Positions 44,140 to 55,989 of a stretch of 64,000 nt of DNA are shown in pieces. This stretch comes from Acipenser ruthenus (lineage: Eukaryota > Chordata > Actinopteri > Acipenseriformes > Acipenseridae): contig NC_081241.1 of the NCBI RefSeq assembly GCF_902713425.1, positions 8,342,832 to 8,406,831 of the forward strand, in the 5' to 3' direction. The notes under the pieces were generated by a model. The model made no database searches. It had not been told where the DNA came from and saw only the letters and a list, made by a program, of their open reading frames with translations. The translations under genes and the position numbers were made by a program. The first letter of the stretch is position 1. Every line of letters starts with the position of its first letter.

Positions 44140-44880
44140 ACAGATGACCTGTTGTGCAATATTCTTTAAGGTGTCCTTGTAGAGGCTCTTCTTTTGATCA
44201 GGACTGTGGTCTGCAGGTCGCTGTGGAGGGGGCATTTTCCTCGTCGTTTCAGAGTACCGCTCCTGTTCCTCAGCTGTGGTGCTCCTCCAGGTCCTGTGTA
44301 AAGCCTGCACCTTCTCTTTGTTAGTGTTGCCCTCTGTAAAGAGCATAATATTGTATTTTATTATATCCAGTCACATCATCTATGTTTTGTATTTTGCTTT
44401 TTTTTTTTAAATGCCTTTAATACATTAAAAATGTGTTCTGTAAGGAATAAAACCCTGTGCGTACTTGTTTTGATAAGTTCTCACTGTCGAACACATCGAT
44501 GCCTCTCTTAGCCCTTTTTCAAGTTTAACTCTGGGTTCACTGGAATGCTCTCCCCTCTTCACCTTCTTTTTATAATTGTCGATCCACCTCTAAGAAAATA
44601 ATGCATTTTTACTTTACAGTGTTATCAAGGGCATTATTGAATTAACTGCAAGGCAACTCTCAAATTGCACACGATATAAATTAAAAACTAGCCAGGACAA
44701 TTCCCTTCGTAAAAATTAAAATGAAGCAAAAATAAAGTTTTACAGTATTGCAAATTACCTGTGTGTGTGTGTCAGTCCTATCGTCACAAGGGGGCGGAGT
44801 TAGTAAACAGTGACGCATTTCCGGAGCCCGTAGAGCTCTTTCACAGCGCGCTCGCAATGCTTTTAACGTATTCACGCTCG
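44140..44880 (-). CDS. Possible small multi-exon gene, unrecognised
   Basis: Two charged exon-like frames follow acceptors: one from 44589 (TTTTCTTAG|AGGTGG) reading RWIDNYKKKVKRGEHSSEPR, one from about 44335 (CTTTACAG|AGGGC) reading NTNKEKVQALHRTWRSTTAE...LKNIAQQ and ending at CAACAG|GTCATC near 44146. Upstream (44820-45020) is CpG-rich with ALRARCERALRAPEMRHC-coding sequence that could be a first exon. No domain recognised; exon joining is a guess. Confidence 0.3.
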
Positions 44881-45379
44881 CCCTGGCAAAATGTTTCTTG
44901 ACATTATCAAGTATTAATTCACATAAATAACAGGCAATTTATATTAACGATATTTTGTATTGTTATTAAAAAATACCGGTATATCCTGGCGCTGCAACAC
45001 AGCATCTCCGCAATGTATTCAGTACTGCGTGGGCTCCACAAATGGCGCCTGTAATGGAGTACCGAACTGCATCACGGGATTGACTGTCCTATCCTGCTTT
45101 ATACAGTCCTAGGTGAGGACACAGAGAGTCTGACAGAGAGTTTATTGCAGTTTAACGAAGTTAAGTAAAACACAGTCCCTCTGCAGCTCCCACTCAGCAC
45201 AGGTAGAAATACTGTGTTCCTGTGAGTCCACATTACAATGTAAATGAAACGGATGTGTCGCGGGACAGACCCGGACTAGGCTTTACATTCATAATACACG
45301 GGGTTTTTAAAGTGACGTTTGGCACAGATTGGAATATAGAAACATTACATTTTACTGGAAATTACAAATCTGTGCTCCA

Positions 45380-46086
45380 CTCGTTAGTGATCGCATTGCT
45401 ATAGGTTTTGTGAATGGAGGCTGTTCTGCTGTGAGTATATCGGGGTGCTCTGTGCACCCCTCGTTAATGATCGCGTTGCTATAGGTTTTGTGAATGGAGG
45501 CTGTTCTGCTGTGAGTATATCGGGGTGCTCTGTGCTCCCCTCGTTAATTATTATTATTATTATTTGTTTATTTAGCAGACGCCTTTATCCATGGCGACTT
45601 ACAGAGACTAGGGTGTGTGAACTATGCATCAGCTGCAGAGTCACTGACAACTACGTCTCACCCGAAAGACAGAGCACAAGGAGGTTAAGTGACTTGCTCA
45701 GGGTCACACAATGAGTCAGTGGCTGAGGTGGGATTTGAACCGGGGACCTTCTGGTTACAAGCCCGTTTCTTTAACCACTGGACCACACAGCCTCCTATCT
45801 TAATGATCGCGTTGCTATAGGTTTTGTGAATGGAGGCTGTTCTGCTGTGAGTATATCGGGGTGCTCTGTGCTCCCCTCGTTAATGATCACGTTGCTATAG
45901 ATTTTGTGAATGGTGGCTGTTCTGCTGTGAGTATATCGGGGTGCTCTGTGCTCCCCTCGTTAATGATCGCGTTGCTATGGGTTTTGTGAATGGAGGCTGT
46001 TCTGCTGTGAGTATATCGGGGTGCTCTGTGCTCCCCTCGTTAATAATCGCGTTGCTATAGGTTTTGTGAATGGAGGCAGTGAAGAG
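45380..46086 (+). repeat. 80-bp minisatellite, about 6.5 units, split by a SINE
   Basis: Unit: TAATGATCGCGTTGCTATAGG...GGAGGCTGTTCTGCTGTGAG...CGGGGTGCTCTGTGCTCCCCTCGT. Units start at 45385, 45465, 45545, 45801, 45881, 45961 and 46041 (the third is interrupted, the last truncated). Unit length is exactly 80 bp throughout. Confidence 0.92.
45548..45798 (-). mobile_element. tRNA-derived CORE/MIR-like SINE inside the minisatellite
   Basis: Same family as 13431-13662: GTCCAGTGGTTAAAG A box, GGTTCAAATCCC B box, TGTGACCCTGAGCAAGTCAC core, AAGTCGCCATGGATAAAGGCGTCTGC tail, (AAT)n end. TTAAT flanks both sides as a target duplication within the repeat unit. Confidence 0.85.
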
Positions 46087-46153
46087 GAGCGCTTGTGGCG
46101 AGTCGATTTTATACTTCGTATTGTTGATGATAGCGGTTAATAAAACTATATCC

Positions 46154-46190
<37 letters not shown>

Positions 46191-46192
46191 AC

Positions 46193-46459
46193 TGTCACAA
46201 AGACGGCCAGAGTGGGTTGCGTCAGACCAGAAAGGAACTCAAACACAGACAGAGACGGTGGTGATGAGCTGAGTGCAATGGCTGCACTCAGCGTTTATTA
46301 ACAAAATAAAAGGTTTAAACAGCACAAAAACACGGGACACGGCACTATAGCCAAAATAAAGAGACAGACAAAACGGACTAACACTAAACAAACGGTGCAC
46401 GGAGACAAACAAACACGGTGAGAACAAACACTTATCTTTACGATCTTTTACGCTCTTAA

Positions 46460-46499
<40 letters not shown>

Positions 46500-46824
46500 G
46501 TTCTCCTCTTCCGAACACCCAACCACGAGTGACTAAAAATGTGCCTATTTATACTGTTGTGCCGGGATTCAATTACTAATTAATTATTCACTTGAATCCC
46601 AGCACGTGAATTAATTCTGTGCAACCCCGTGCTCACATATTACATTTAACCAGCACGTGAAGTGATTTGTGCTCTCCTCGTGCCTAAATACAAATCTACA
46701 CTTTTAAATACACGTGAAACACAGACCCGTTTATATCCCGTGTACCAATCTATACACCAACATTAACACACGCACGCAACACACAACACACAATATGCAC
46801 ACAGGGGCGGGGCACATTGCCACA
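46193..46824 (-). mobile_element. Solo LTR fossil
   Basis: TGTCACAAAG...CATTGCCACA boundaries; on the minus strand a TATAAATAGGCAC box and an AATAAACGC polyadenylation-type signal lie in promoter order. A (CT)n run is at about 46460-46497. No second LTR or internal region is present, so it looks like a solo LTR. It abuts an (AAT)n array (46156-46189). Confidence 0.6.
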
Positions 46825-47219
46825 CACACATAAATGTAATACTAATAATCAGAGTTGAAAGTCAGCCGGTACGCCCCGGAACTGCGTACCGGCAAAACAT
46901 CTTGTCAAGGTACTTGAATATTTCAACTTATCACAATGATAGGCTGCATCATTTTTTCTTTGTATTTTCCATCCTTTTCGCTGCTTCTTCTTCATTGTTC
47001 GGTTATTATTGATGTTTAAGCAAAATAACTCGACGTCACGCAGGTTCCGGTCATGTGACTTATGATGTCAGAGTATGCTGACTGCCAAAGGGGCTTCCGC
47101 ATACTTGTGAACAAGGAGTCTGCAAAATAAGGGAGCTTTTGTAAACTGATATTTTCTAAGACACAAGCATACAACTATTCCACTATAATTTGATAAAACT
47201 ATTATTGTGTTAAATACGT

Positions 47220-47516
47220 AAGAACATAAGAAAGTTTCCAAACGAGAGGAGGCCCCATTCGGCCCATCTTGCTCGTTTGGTTGTTAGTAGCTTATTGATC
47301 CCAGAATCTCATCAAGCAGCTTCTTGAAGGATCCCAGGGTGTCAGCTTCAACAACATTACTGGGGAGTTGGTTCCAGACCCTCACAATTCTCTGTGTAAA
47401 AACGTGCCTCCTATTTTCTGTTCTGAATGCCCCTTTATCTAATCTCCATTTGCGACCCCTGGCCCTTGTTTCTTTTTTCAGGTCAAAAAAGTCCCCTGGG
47501 TCGACATTGTCGAAAA
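47220..47516 (-). mobile_element. CR1 LINE 3' fragment
   Basis: Starts at the AAGAACATAAGAAAGTTTCC terminus (reverse of the 3' end) and covers VRVWNQLPSNVVEADTLGSF to DLKKETRARGRKWRL. Truncated at about 47516. Confidence 0.88.
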
Positions 47517-47560
47517 AGCTCGTTTTTTCTCCTCAGTCTTTGAAGAAATTAATATTTTAT

Positions 47561-47818
47561 AAGAACATAAGAAAGTTTACAAACGAGAGGAGGCCCCATT
47601 CGGCCCATCTTGCTCGTTTGGTTGTTAGTAGCTTATTGATCCCAGAATCTCATCAAGCAGCTTCTTGAAGGATCCCAGGGTGTCAGCTTCAACAACATTA
47701 CTGGGGAGTTGGTTCCAGACCCTCACAATTCTCTGTGTAAAAAAGTGCCTCCTATTTTCTGTTCTGAATGCCCCTTTATCTAATCTCCATTTGTGACCCC
47801 TGGTCCTTGTTTTTTTAC
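47561..47818 (-). mobile_element. CR1 LINE 3' fragment, second copy in tandem
   Basis: Same 3' part as 47220-47516, in the same orientation 45 bp away; ends after KTRTRGHKWRLDKGAF. Confidence 0.88.
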
Positions 47819-47924
47819 TGCACAATACTGTTATTTTGGTACTGCGTCAGTGACTTGGAGAAAAAGAATGTCTTATTTAGTTTTTCAGGGCAAATCGGGT
47901 AACCCTAACGAAATGAACAGTGCG

Positions 47925-48015
47925 TAAAAACTATTACAGCACTGACTATTGGATGCCATTTTTTAAATATATTTAAAACATAACAATTCTTAAAAATAAA
48001 TTAAATACAGTTACT
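47925..48015 (-). repeat. Interspersed repeat, third partial copy
   Basis: TTACAGCACTGACTATTGGATGCCATTTTTTAAATA matches 16.6 kb and, in reverse, 0.55 kb. Placed just beyond the 3' UTR of gene C. Confidence 0.5.
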
Positions 48016-48197
48016 TCCTATGAAATCCATTCGTTGCTAAAAACAAATAATTCACCTCGTTTCGCTCTGCAGGTGGCGCCGATTTACCCCCTAACTTTCA
48101 TCCAAAGTTGTGTCAGATTGAACATTCCCTTCACCCGAGGAGTGGAGAGGACAGACAGGGAGTTCAATACAAAGGGTTTCTTACAACACAAAACAGT

Positions 48198-48730
48198 CTA
48201 GTTCAGCTGGCAGATTGTTACAGAGGAATCAGAATAATGAAGCCAAAACCCTGGATAGAGCGGCTCAGTGAATGTGGTTTGGTATCTGTGCAGGAGGGTC
48301 ATTCTGTCAGAGACGCCGTAAAAGGACAGCGTGCCGGCATTAAAGTCCAGATACACTCCTATTCTGGGGGAGCGGGGGGCAGTTATTGCAGTGTGATTGT
48401 TATTGTGCCAGGCAGTGTAACTGGAATCAGAGTATTCCAAACTCCAGGACTTGTCATTGAATCCAAGGATACAGGAACGATCCCCTCCTTTCCTGCGGAT
48501 TCCTTTATATGTGACTCCTATAACAGCCCCTCTACCACTCCATTCAATCTCCCAGTAACAGCGTGTCCCAGACAAACCCTCTCTGCAAAGCATTTGGGGA
48601 TAGCTCTCAAATCTCTCTGGGTGATGAGGATATCTCTGTGTCTCTCCCCTCAGTGTCACCTTTCTGTTCCCTTCAGACAGACAGAGGTTTCTATGCACTG
48701 TGTTGGGGTCCAGTGTGAGCTGACAGGAAT
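48198..48730 (-). CDS. Gene C exon 6: PRY-SPRY (B30.2)
   Basis: 533 nt, one codon longer than in A and B (HYSDSSVTICQLN end). [69 protein letters not shown] keeps the consensus that A (NDG) and B (NAD) alter. Confidence 0.92.
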
Positions 48731-51700
48731 CTGATTGAAGAGGAGAGACGGTTAGAAAAGTCAAATCACTGAGAAAATCAACAGTCATTGTCTGCTGCAT
48801 CCTCAAATCACTCCCTCCTCCCTGCTTCACCAGTCTCTGCATCCTCCTCTATGCTCCCTCATCCCTCCTCTCCTTCTCCATGCTCTCTCCTCCCTCCTCT
48901 ATGCTTCCTCCTCCCTGATCTCTCCTCCCTGATCTATCCTCCCTGCTTCCTCCTCCCTCTATAGTCCCTGTGCTATGATACCTCCTCTTTGCTCCCTCTT
49001 CTGTCCTTCCTGTTCCCTCCTCTTTCTATACTCCCTCCTTCCTGCTCCCTCCTGTATGCTCCCCCCTCCTTCCTGTATGTTCCCTCCACCTCTATGCTCC
49101 CTGCTCCCTCCTGTATGCTCCCTACTGCTCCCTCCTCCCTGCTGCCTCCTCCCTCCTCTATGCTCTCTCCTCCGTCCTGTTGCTCCCTCCTCCCTGCTCT
49201 CTCCTATATGCTCCCTCCTCCCTGCTCCCTCCTCCATCTATATTCAATCCTCCCTGCTCCCGCCTCCCTAATCCCTCCTGTATGATCCCTCCTCTGTCCT
49301 CCATGCTCCCTCCTCCGTCCTCCCTGCTCCCTCCTATATGCTCCCTCCTTCCTGTTCCCTTGTTTATGCTCCATCCTCTCTCCTGCATGGACCCGCTGCA
49401 TCCTCTCTCCTCCCTTTTCCCTGCTCCATTCTCTATGCTCCCTCCTCCATCCTTGCTCCTTTATGCTCTCTCTTCCCTCCTCTTTGCTCCCTCCTCCCTC
49501 CTTTATGCTCCCTACTCCATCCTCTCTCCACCCTGCTCCCTCCTGTATGCTCCCTCCTCCCTGCTCCCTCCTCCCCTTTCCTTTCTTTATGCTCCCTTCT
49601 ACCTCCTTTATGCTCCCTCCTCCATGCTCCCTCCTGTATGTTCCCTACTCCATCCTCCCTCCACCCTCATCCCTCCTGTATGCTCCCTACTTCCTGGTCC
49701 TTCCCCCTCCTGTATGCTCCCTGTTCCCTCCTTCCTCCTCCATGCTCCCTCCTGTATGCTCCTACTCAATCCTCTTTCCACCCTGCTCCCTCCTGTATGC
49801 TCCCTACTCCTTGCTCCCTCCTCCCTACTCCAGGCTCCCTGCTCCCTTGTCCCTGCTTTTTTTATTGACAAGTATATTTAGACTGTAATAATTAAGATTG
49901 ATAATCAATAGATTTGATCTATAATTCTTACTTGAGATTTATTTCTCACTTTGGATAAGTTCTCTCTTTTTATTTTTCTGTCTTCAATAAACTGCTGCTT
50001 CTCTTAATTAAGCCCTCTTGCTGTTTGATTGTTTTGTTCATTATAATTCCTCGATCTTATCAAACTTCTTCAATTGGAACTAATCAAATGCAGCTCTGCA
50101 TACAATTACAGTTCACTTAATGTTCCTACAGGGTATGTGTTGCCATTTTACCCATTCAGACCCCTTGCTTACTAAATATCTTCAATAGAATATCATCCAC
50201 TCTTCAAATATTAGTCTAATATTTTAATGAGCAATCCATCCCACAAGTGCAGTGATACTGCAATATACATTTACAACGAGCACAGGATGACTGGGAGGGA
50301 TAGCTGTTCATTTTACCCCACAACTGGTTTCACATGCATTGTACATGTATTAAAAGATGGGATGATTATCTATTCAGGGATACCAAGATATTTAGGGAGA
50401 GAAAGGTCTGAGTGGAAAAACAGGCAACAAATGCTCCTCCCCCAGTCATTCTGCATGTATTCATCTGAATACTTGTTGGAGAGGAGTGTAGATTAATGGC
50501 TTCACAATTACTAATAAATAATAATAATTGCTCCCCTCAAGCTCCACCCCTCCCTGTTCTATAGTGTTAGCTCTTCTCACAGTGGAGTGACACATCTTTC
50601 AATGAAATGTTTCAGTGAAAACAGACTTACATTTTAAAAACTCAGCTCTGTTCTTTGGCTCTGGAGCCTGCAGACTGTAAACTGCAACTTCATTCCCTGG
50701 GCAGAAAAGAGAGAGAAATAGAATTGAAACATGTGGATTAATACACAACACACACAAGACTCCAAACAGCAATCTGTAAAGAAACAAGGCTTATTCACTT
50801 CATTTCAGGAAGTAAAAATCTGTACTTCAAGATGTTCATGATTACATACAACAGTCATTGTCTGGCCCATCCTCAAATCACTCCCTCCTCCCTGCATCAT
50901 CCCTGCTCCCTGCTCCCTGCTCCCTCCTCTCTCCTCTGAGTACCCTTCTCCCTCTATGCTCCCTCCTGTATCCTCCCTCCTCCCTGCTCCCTCCTCGTCC
51001 TCCCTGCTCCCTCCTACTTCCCTGCTCCCACCTCCATGCTCCCTAATCCTTGCTCCCTGCTCACTCCTCCCTGCTCTCTCGTTCCTGCTTCGTCCTCTCT
51101 GCTCCCTCCTCCACAGTCCTCCCTCCTGTCTCCTCCAAGCTTCCTCCTCCATTTACCCTCCTCCCTCTCCCTCCTCCTTGCTGCAATATTCATATAGTCA
51201 ACAATCTGCAAGAGGTCTTTATTAATGTCTTGCAAGTCCTGTCCCTCCAAGCCATGGTCTATTTGAGAAATCTCTACCAAAGGAATCTATTTCACACCAA
51301 CATGTTGTGGTTATTTTGAGTAATTCCTCCTTGCAGAAGTCCTCAATATGGTCTTTAAGTTCAGATACAGCTTTCCTCACAGCCACAAAAGAGGTGTCTG
51401 TATTGACAGTAACGCTGGGTAAGTCTCCAGCTTCAGGAGGGGCACAGAGAGACTGGAAATTCTACAACAGGAAAGTGGAGAAAAGGAGTTTTCAGTGAAC
51501 AGAATGGGGTCCAAAACATTCCTGGGGAAAAAGCAAGGATTCATTCAATTAGAGAGGTCTGTCTGAAACTGTCCCAGTTAGGGACTTGAGATTTTCTAAC
51601 ACGCAGTGATGTTACCTGTAGAAAATGGATGTGATCCTCTGTCTCTGAAAGCTGTTTCAGCTCAGCGTTTCTCCTCCTTAGCTCAGCAATCTCCTGCTCC

Positions 51701-51949
51701 AGTTTCTTCATGCATCCTTCAGCCTGATTCACTGCGGCCTTCTCGTTAGCTCCAATCAGCTCAATAACCTCAGTGTGGATCTTCTCAATGGATCGGATCA
51801 GCTCAGTAAAGATCTTCTCACTTTCCTTTATTTCTATGCATGCAGATCTCTGAGTGAAAGAACACAGTAGAGGAGACATGGTTAGAATTGATATCAAAAA
51901 CACATCAGGCATAGACAGTAAACTTCTGCAGATGTGTTCCAGTCCATCT

Positions 51950-51988
<39 letters not shown>

Positions 51989-53435
51989 CCCCTCTTGTCA
52001 ATACCCACTTTCAGTGACTCCACAGTCTGTTTCAGCTCATCCATGTCTTTCATTCTCTCCTGGATTCTCTGTTGTATTTCTGTCTGTGTCTCTCCCAGCT
52101 CCTTCTGTGTAGAAGCACAGTGACACAGTGACATTTCTGATGGGGCATTGAGTGATATCCTGTCACACCCAACACAGGCCTGTTTAAGTATGCTATTGAA
52201 ACTGACAGAATCATTTTATTTCAAATATATTTTATGTTTTCTTGTCCCCTTACCTCTTTACAATGTGTGCAATAAATCTGAGTCAAATATATTTTGACTT
52301 CAGTTCTAGTTGCAAGCCATAGACATCTGTAGCACAGGCTAGATCAGACAACGTGTGTATAGTAGTACGATACAACACCATCTAGTGCACAGCTGCCAGC
52401 AATACAAAAGGACACTTGATCCACAGTAGCTGTCCACTAGATGGTACTGTTTCATACTAGTAACACTGAATGATGGCTGATCTAGCATGTGTTACATGTT
52501 TGTTTTGTAAAGCACCTAGGAAACTGAAGCAGCTTTCTCTTTAATGGATATTCAGAGCTTCTGATTTCCATTTTTAACCTATAAACACAGTAAAACAGCC
52601 CTGATACAAAACAATGAAATCAGTGTATACCCAACTGGACACTGGACATGGTTACTCAATTCACGTTGACTTCACCCCTTTCCATGTGAAAAAATACAAT
52701 ATAATAACCTAAAACCTAAAAAATCCCTTTCCCAGCGCAGTCGGGCAATGAACCTCCTTCCTGACTTGAATCTATCATTGATTCATTCTGAATACTTTAA
52801 ACTGAGTGGCAGCACATTCCTGCATTTCTATTGGAGGATTGCACACGCTTGTGAGATTTAAAACAAGATTACAATTAGAAACGGAGGGTTGTTCTTGCTC
52901 GTGGGATTTAAAGCTATATTACAGTTCAATAGGGAGGATTCACACACTCGTGGAATTTAAAACAAATTGTGAAGAAATGTAAAAAATGCCTAAATACACA
53001 AAATCCCCAGAAGAATGAGCCCGTGAGCAGAAGGACTTCACTGTGGAAGAGAGCAAAGGAAAGAGGGGACTAGTAGGGTGAGCAAAAGAAATTGTAGATT
53101 TCAACAAACAAATTCTCAGATAGGTTATTAAATTTCGTTTTTAACTAAATTAAACATTTCTGTTTTAATCATGTAAAAATGTTTTTTAACACAGCAGTGC
53201 GGAGTAGTGGTTAGGGCTCTGGACTCTTGACCGGAGGGTTGTGGGTTCAATCCCCAGTGGGGGACACTGCTGCTGTACCCTTGAGCAAGGTACTTTACCT
53301 AGATTGCTCCAGTAAAAACCCAACTGTATAAATGGGTAATTGTATGTAAAAATAATTTGATATCTCAATAATGTATAATGTGATTTCTTGTAACAATTCT
53401 AAGTCGCCCTGGATAAGGACGTCTGCTAAGAAAGA

Positions 53436-53475
<40 letters not shown>

Positions 53476-55567
53476 CACCAAAAATTCAGCTACTGTTTCT
53501 GCCTGGCAGCCATCTTGGATTTGAGTTATGCCCTCTACTGACTTTGAGCCTTCATAATTAAAAAGATGAACACTTTACCAATAAAAATAATTCTTCTCAG
53601 CTAGATGGTGGTTATAAATTGAAAGATCAAACGTTTTAAGTGTACAAGCAAGCCTCCCAAAAAGACACCCCCTCACTGTGGGCAGACTGGCAAGAATGGC
53701 ATAGCACGGGCACAGCAGCTCTGCCAGTGCAGATAGATGCGTATGTGTCACTTTTAAAGGCACGGGCACAGCAGCTCTGCCAGTGCAGATAGATGCGTAT
53801 GTGTCACTTTTAAAGGCACGGGCACAGCAGCTCTGCCAGTGCAGATAGATGCATATGTGTCACTTTTAAAGGCATGGGTTTTACTATATATCAAAACATA
53901 ATTATTAAAGTTTTGTTTATGATCCCTGTGCTGCAATCATTATTACAATATATTAAAGAGGCCCTGCATCATAGAGGCAGCACTGGGTGAAGCTCAGTCC
54001 GTCCTCCGGCTGCATCACCAATTTTCCAAGCGAGGATCATATTTCCACCACATCACTACAAACACAAGCATGGCTGGCTCTTGGTTTAATGAAATTAATA
54101 AACACAGAGAAACAGAAGCCCTGTGAATATTGTATATCATATTAATCTTGTATATTGTATATCATATTAATCTTGTATATTGAATATCATATTAATCTTG
54201 TATGTTGCATATCATATTAATATTTTACATTGAATATCATAATAATCTTGGGTTTTTTTTTTTGTTTTTTGATTTTTTAAATTAGGTGACTTTGCTGGGA
54301 ATGTTATTTTTTATGTTACCAATTAAACTATCTTAAACAATGAAACTGATCTATGATTTTATTAAGTTGTAAGATACATATAAAAAACACTAGGAATATA
54401 AATCATGCTAATTTTACACTACAAATTCCAGTGCACCACAAAACAGCTGAACAAATCCTTCTTACCCTGTGAGGCAGGGCTGAGGTCCTGCACGTGTAAA
54501 CAGTGTGTTTTTGATTGATGGTAAATAATGTTTTTGCCAATCACGTGTGTGCTAGATATGACAGGGCATATTCAAATCCAGGATTTTAATGCCACCCAAG
54601 TCTAGGGAGGAGGTGTCAGGGAGACTGTTCCTGGAGCGGGACCTCCTTTCTTGTTTGGTCAACTTTTATTTTCTAGTTGTTTTCGAGCAGTGTTTTGTTT
54701 TGAATGTTTTGTGTTTTTTGTATCAAAGAAAACCTCCTGTGTCTCTCCTGTCAATCAGTGATAGCCACGCCTCTAACAACACCCCTGTTACACCCTGAAA
54801 TACATTGTAGTACATCATAGTTTAGAAAGAGCAATTAAAAAACTAGGGCTCTTTAAATAGCTCTTAATATACAATTAAAATCTGATCTAATGTGAAACTG
54901 TATAACCTAGTAAACAGACATGTTAAATATCCCTGGGAATTCTTATCTTCTAGGATAGATACAAGGAATTGGTTCAAATCCTTACCTGTTTCCCACTCCT
55001 TTCTTTCTTAGCTGAGACTGTATCATGGCTCCTGTGTTCATCTTGTGTACACAACAAGCAAATACATGTCTGATCTGTTCTACAGAAGACCTCCAAAACC
55101 TTCTGGTGTTCAGCACAAAGCTTCTGCTCCAGATTTCCAATTGCATTGATCAGCTTGTGCCTCTTGAAAGCAGCCCCCTCATAGTGTGGCTTGACGTGTG
55201 TTTCACAATAAGAGGCCAGGCACGTCAAACAGGATTTCACAGCTTTGAACTTTCTCCCAGTGCAGAAATCACACGGCACATCTCCAGATCCAGCATAACT
55301 TTGAGCAGGAGGAGGATTGAGCACTGTCTTCTTTAATTCCTCTACAACTTCAGCCAGCATGGTGTTTCTGCGCAGATCAGGCCTTGGGGTAAAGGTCTCT
55401 CTGCACTGGGGGCAGCTGTAGACACCTGTATGATCAGTCTGATCCCAGTAGTTCTTAATACACCCCATACAGTAACTGTGTCCACATGATGTAGTGACTG
55501 GGTCCTTCAATAGCTCCAGACACACTGAACAGCTAAACTGATCCTCTGACCACAAGTTTGAAGCCAT
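48198..55567 (-). CDS. TRIM gene C (finTRIM-like E3 ubiquitin ligase)
   Basis: Coding exons in order: 55567-54986, 52104-52009, 51849-51616, 51461-51302, 50696-50631, 48730-48198; 1671 nt, 556 aa, no internal stop. RING ligands C13, C16, C28, H30, C33, C36, C52, C55, then two B-boxes, coiled coil and PRY-SPRY. It has a single linker exon, with no equivalent of the 57-nt exon of gene B. At the exon 4 donor the last exonic base is T instead of G (ACAT|GTTGGT), which may weaken that site and gives Trp at the junction. Intron 1 carries a SINE; intron 5 a large minisatellite. The role is inferred as antiviral or regulatory ubiquitination, as known for finTRIMs. Confidence 0.88.
48830..49860 (-). 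repeat. Purine-rich minisatellite, gene C intron 5
   Basis: About 1 kb of irregular CTCCCTCCTCCCTGCTCCCTCCTGTATG (plus strand), the largest of the three homologous tracts. Strong strand asymmetry, with G-run-rich RNA expected from the coding strand. Confidence 0.92.
50631..50696 (-). CDS. Gene C exon 5: linker
   Basis: 66 nt, [21 protein letters not shown], acceptor TGCCCAG, donor T|GTAAGT. Confidence 0.75.
50870..51180 (-). repeat. Second purine-rich tract, gene C intron 4
   Basis: CTCCCTCCTCCCTGC-type repeats between exons 4 and 5; gene B has a short equivalent at 26080-26125. Confidence 0.85.
51616..51849 (-). CDS. Gene C exon 3: main coiled coil
   Basis: 78 codons, [20 protein letters not shown]...[12 protein letters not shown]; almost identical to genes A and B. 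Confidence 0.9.
51953..51988 (-). repeat. (ATT)n microsatellite in gene C intron 2
   Basis: About 12 units at the same place as in genes A and B. Confidence 0.95.
52835..52975 (-). repeat. Short imperfect tandem repeat
   Basis: Three diverged units of about 50 bp built on GGAGGRTT...GCTYGTGRGATTTAAA. No function apparent. Confidence 0.5.
53194..53470 (+). mobile_element. tRNA-derived SINE in gene C intron 1
   Basis: Head GCAGTGCGGAGTAGTGGTTAG (A box) and GGTTCAATCC (B box, 53244-53253), body with CTTGAGCAAGGTACTTTACC, tail AAGTCGCCCTGGATAAGGACGTCTGCTAAG and (AAT)n. TAACACA on both sides is the target duplication. Different family from the 13-kb SINE but with the same L2-like tail. Confidence 0.88.
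53704..53872. repeat. 56-bp minisatellite, three units
   Basis: Unit GCACGGGCACAGCAGCTCTGCC...GATGCGTATGTGTCACTTTTAAAG, starts at 53704, 53760 and 53816, nearly identical. Confidence 0.92.
54986..55567 (-). CDS. Gene C exon 1: RING and two B-boxes
   Basis: 194 codons, [59 protein letters not shown]; donor CAG|GTAAGG. N-terminus closest to gene A (MASNLWS), so A and C share a start that B lacks. Confidence 0.92.
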
Positions 55568-55605
55568 TCTTGCTGCAGTGAGACAGAGAGACTGACAATT
55601 TCACG

Positions 55606-55618
55606 ACAAACGAAACTT
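55606..55618 (-). promoter_or_regulatory. IRF/ISRE-like motif upstream of gene C
   Basis: GACAAACGAAACT on the plus strand, about 40 bp before the ATG; has AANNGAAA but is one change further from the ISRE-like form of gene B. Confidence 0.3.
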
Positions 55619-55989
55619 AACTGTGCTGATTTCCTGGAATTGTGTAACACTCTAAGAGGCGGAGTTTGGTGGAGTTTGATCTTCGTGGGCATTAATCCAC
55701 ATCTCAAAGTCCATTAGTCCTCAACCACAAACTGAGCACCAATGGCTTTCTTCTCTCCAGTTCAAAGCAAGCTTGAGGAACAAGGTCTGCTCACCCCCTA
55801 AGAGAACGTGAAGGGTGGTCCCTCCAGTCCAGGCGAGGCTGTATATTATGAGAACTTGACATGTTCTAGTGTTATCAGACAGGGTGTGTATGTTACTGAC
55901 ATACTCATTTATTACAGTGCTGATTTCATGAGTTAAAACCATTTTATACAGAACAGACACTCAAACAAAGCTTACAATCAAGGGACCTA

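Noticed and set aside
46193-46824. Target duplication for the LTR at 46.2 kb
   Set aside because: Flanks are CA- and AAT-rich and no convincing match could be chosen.
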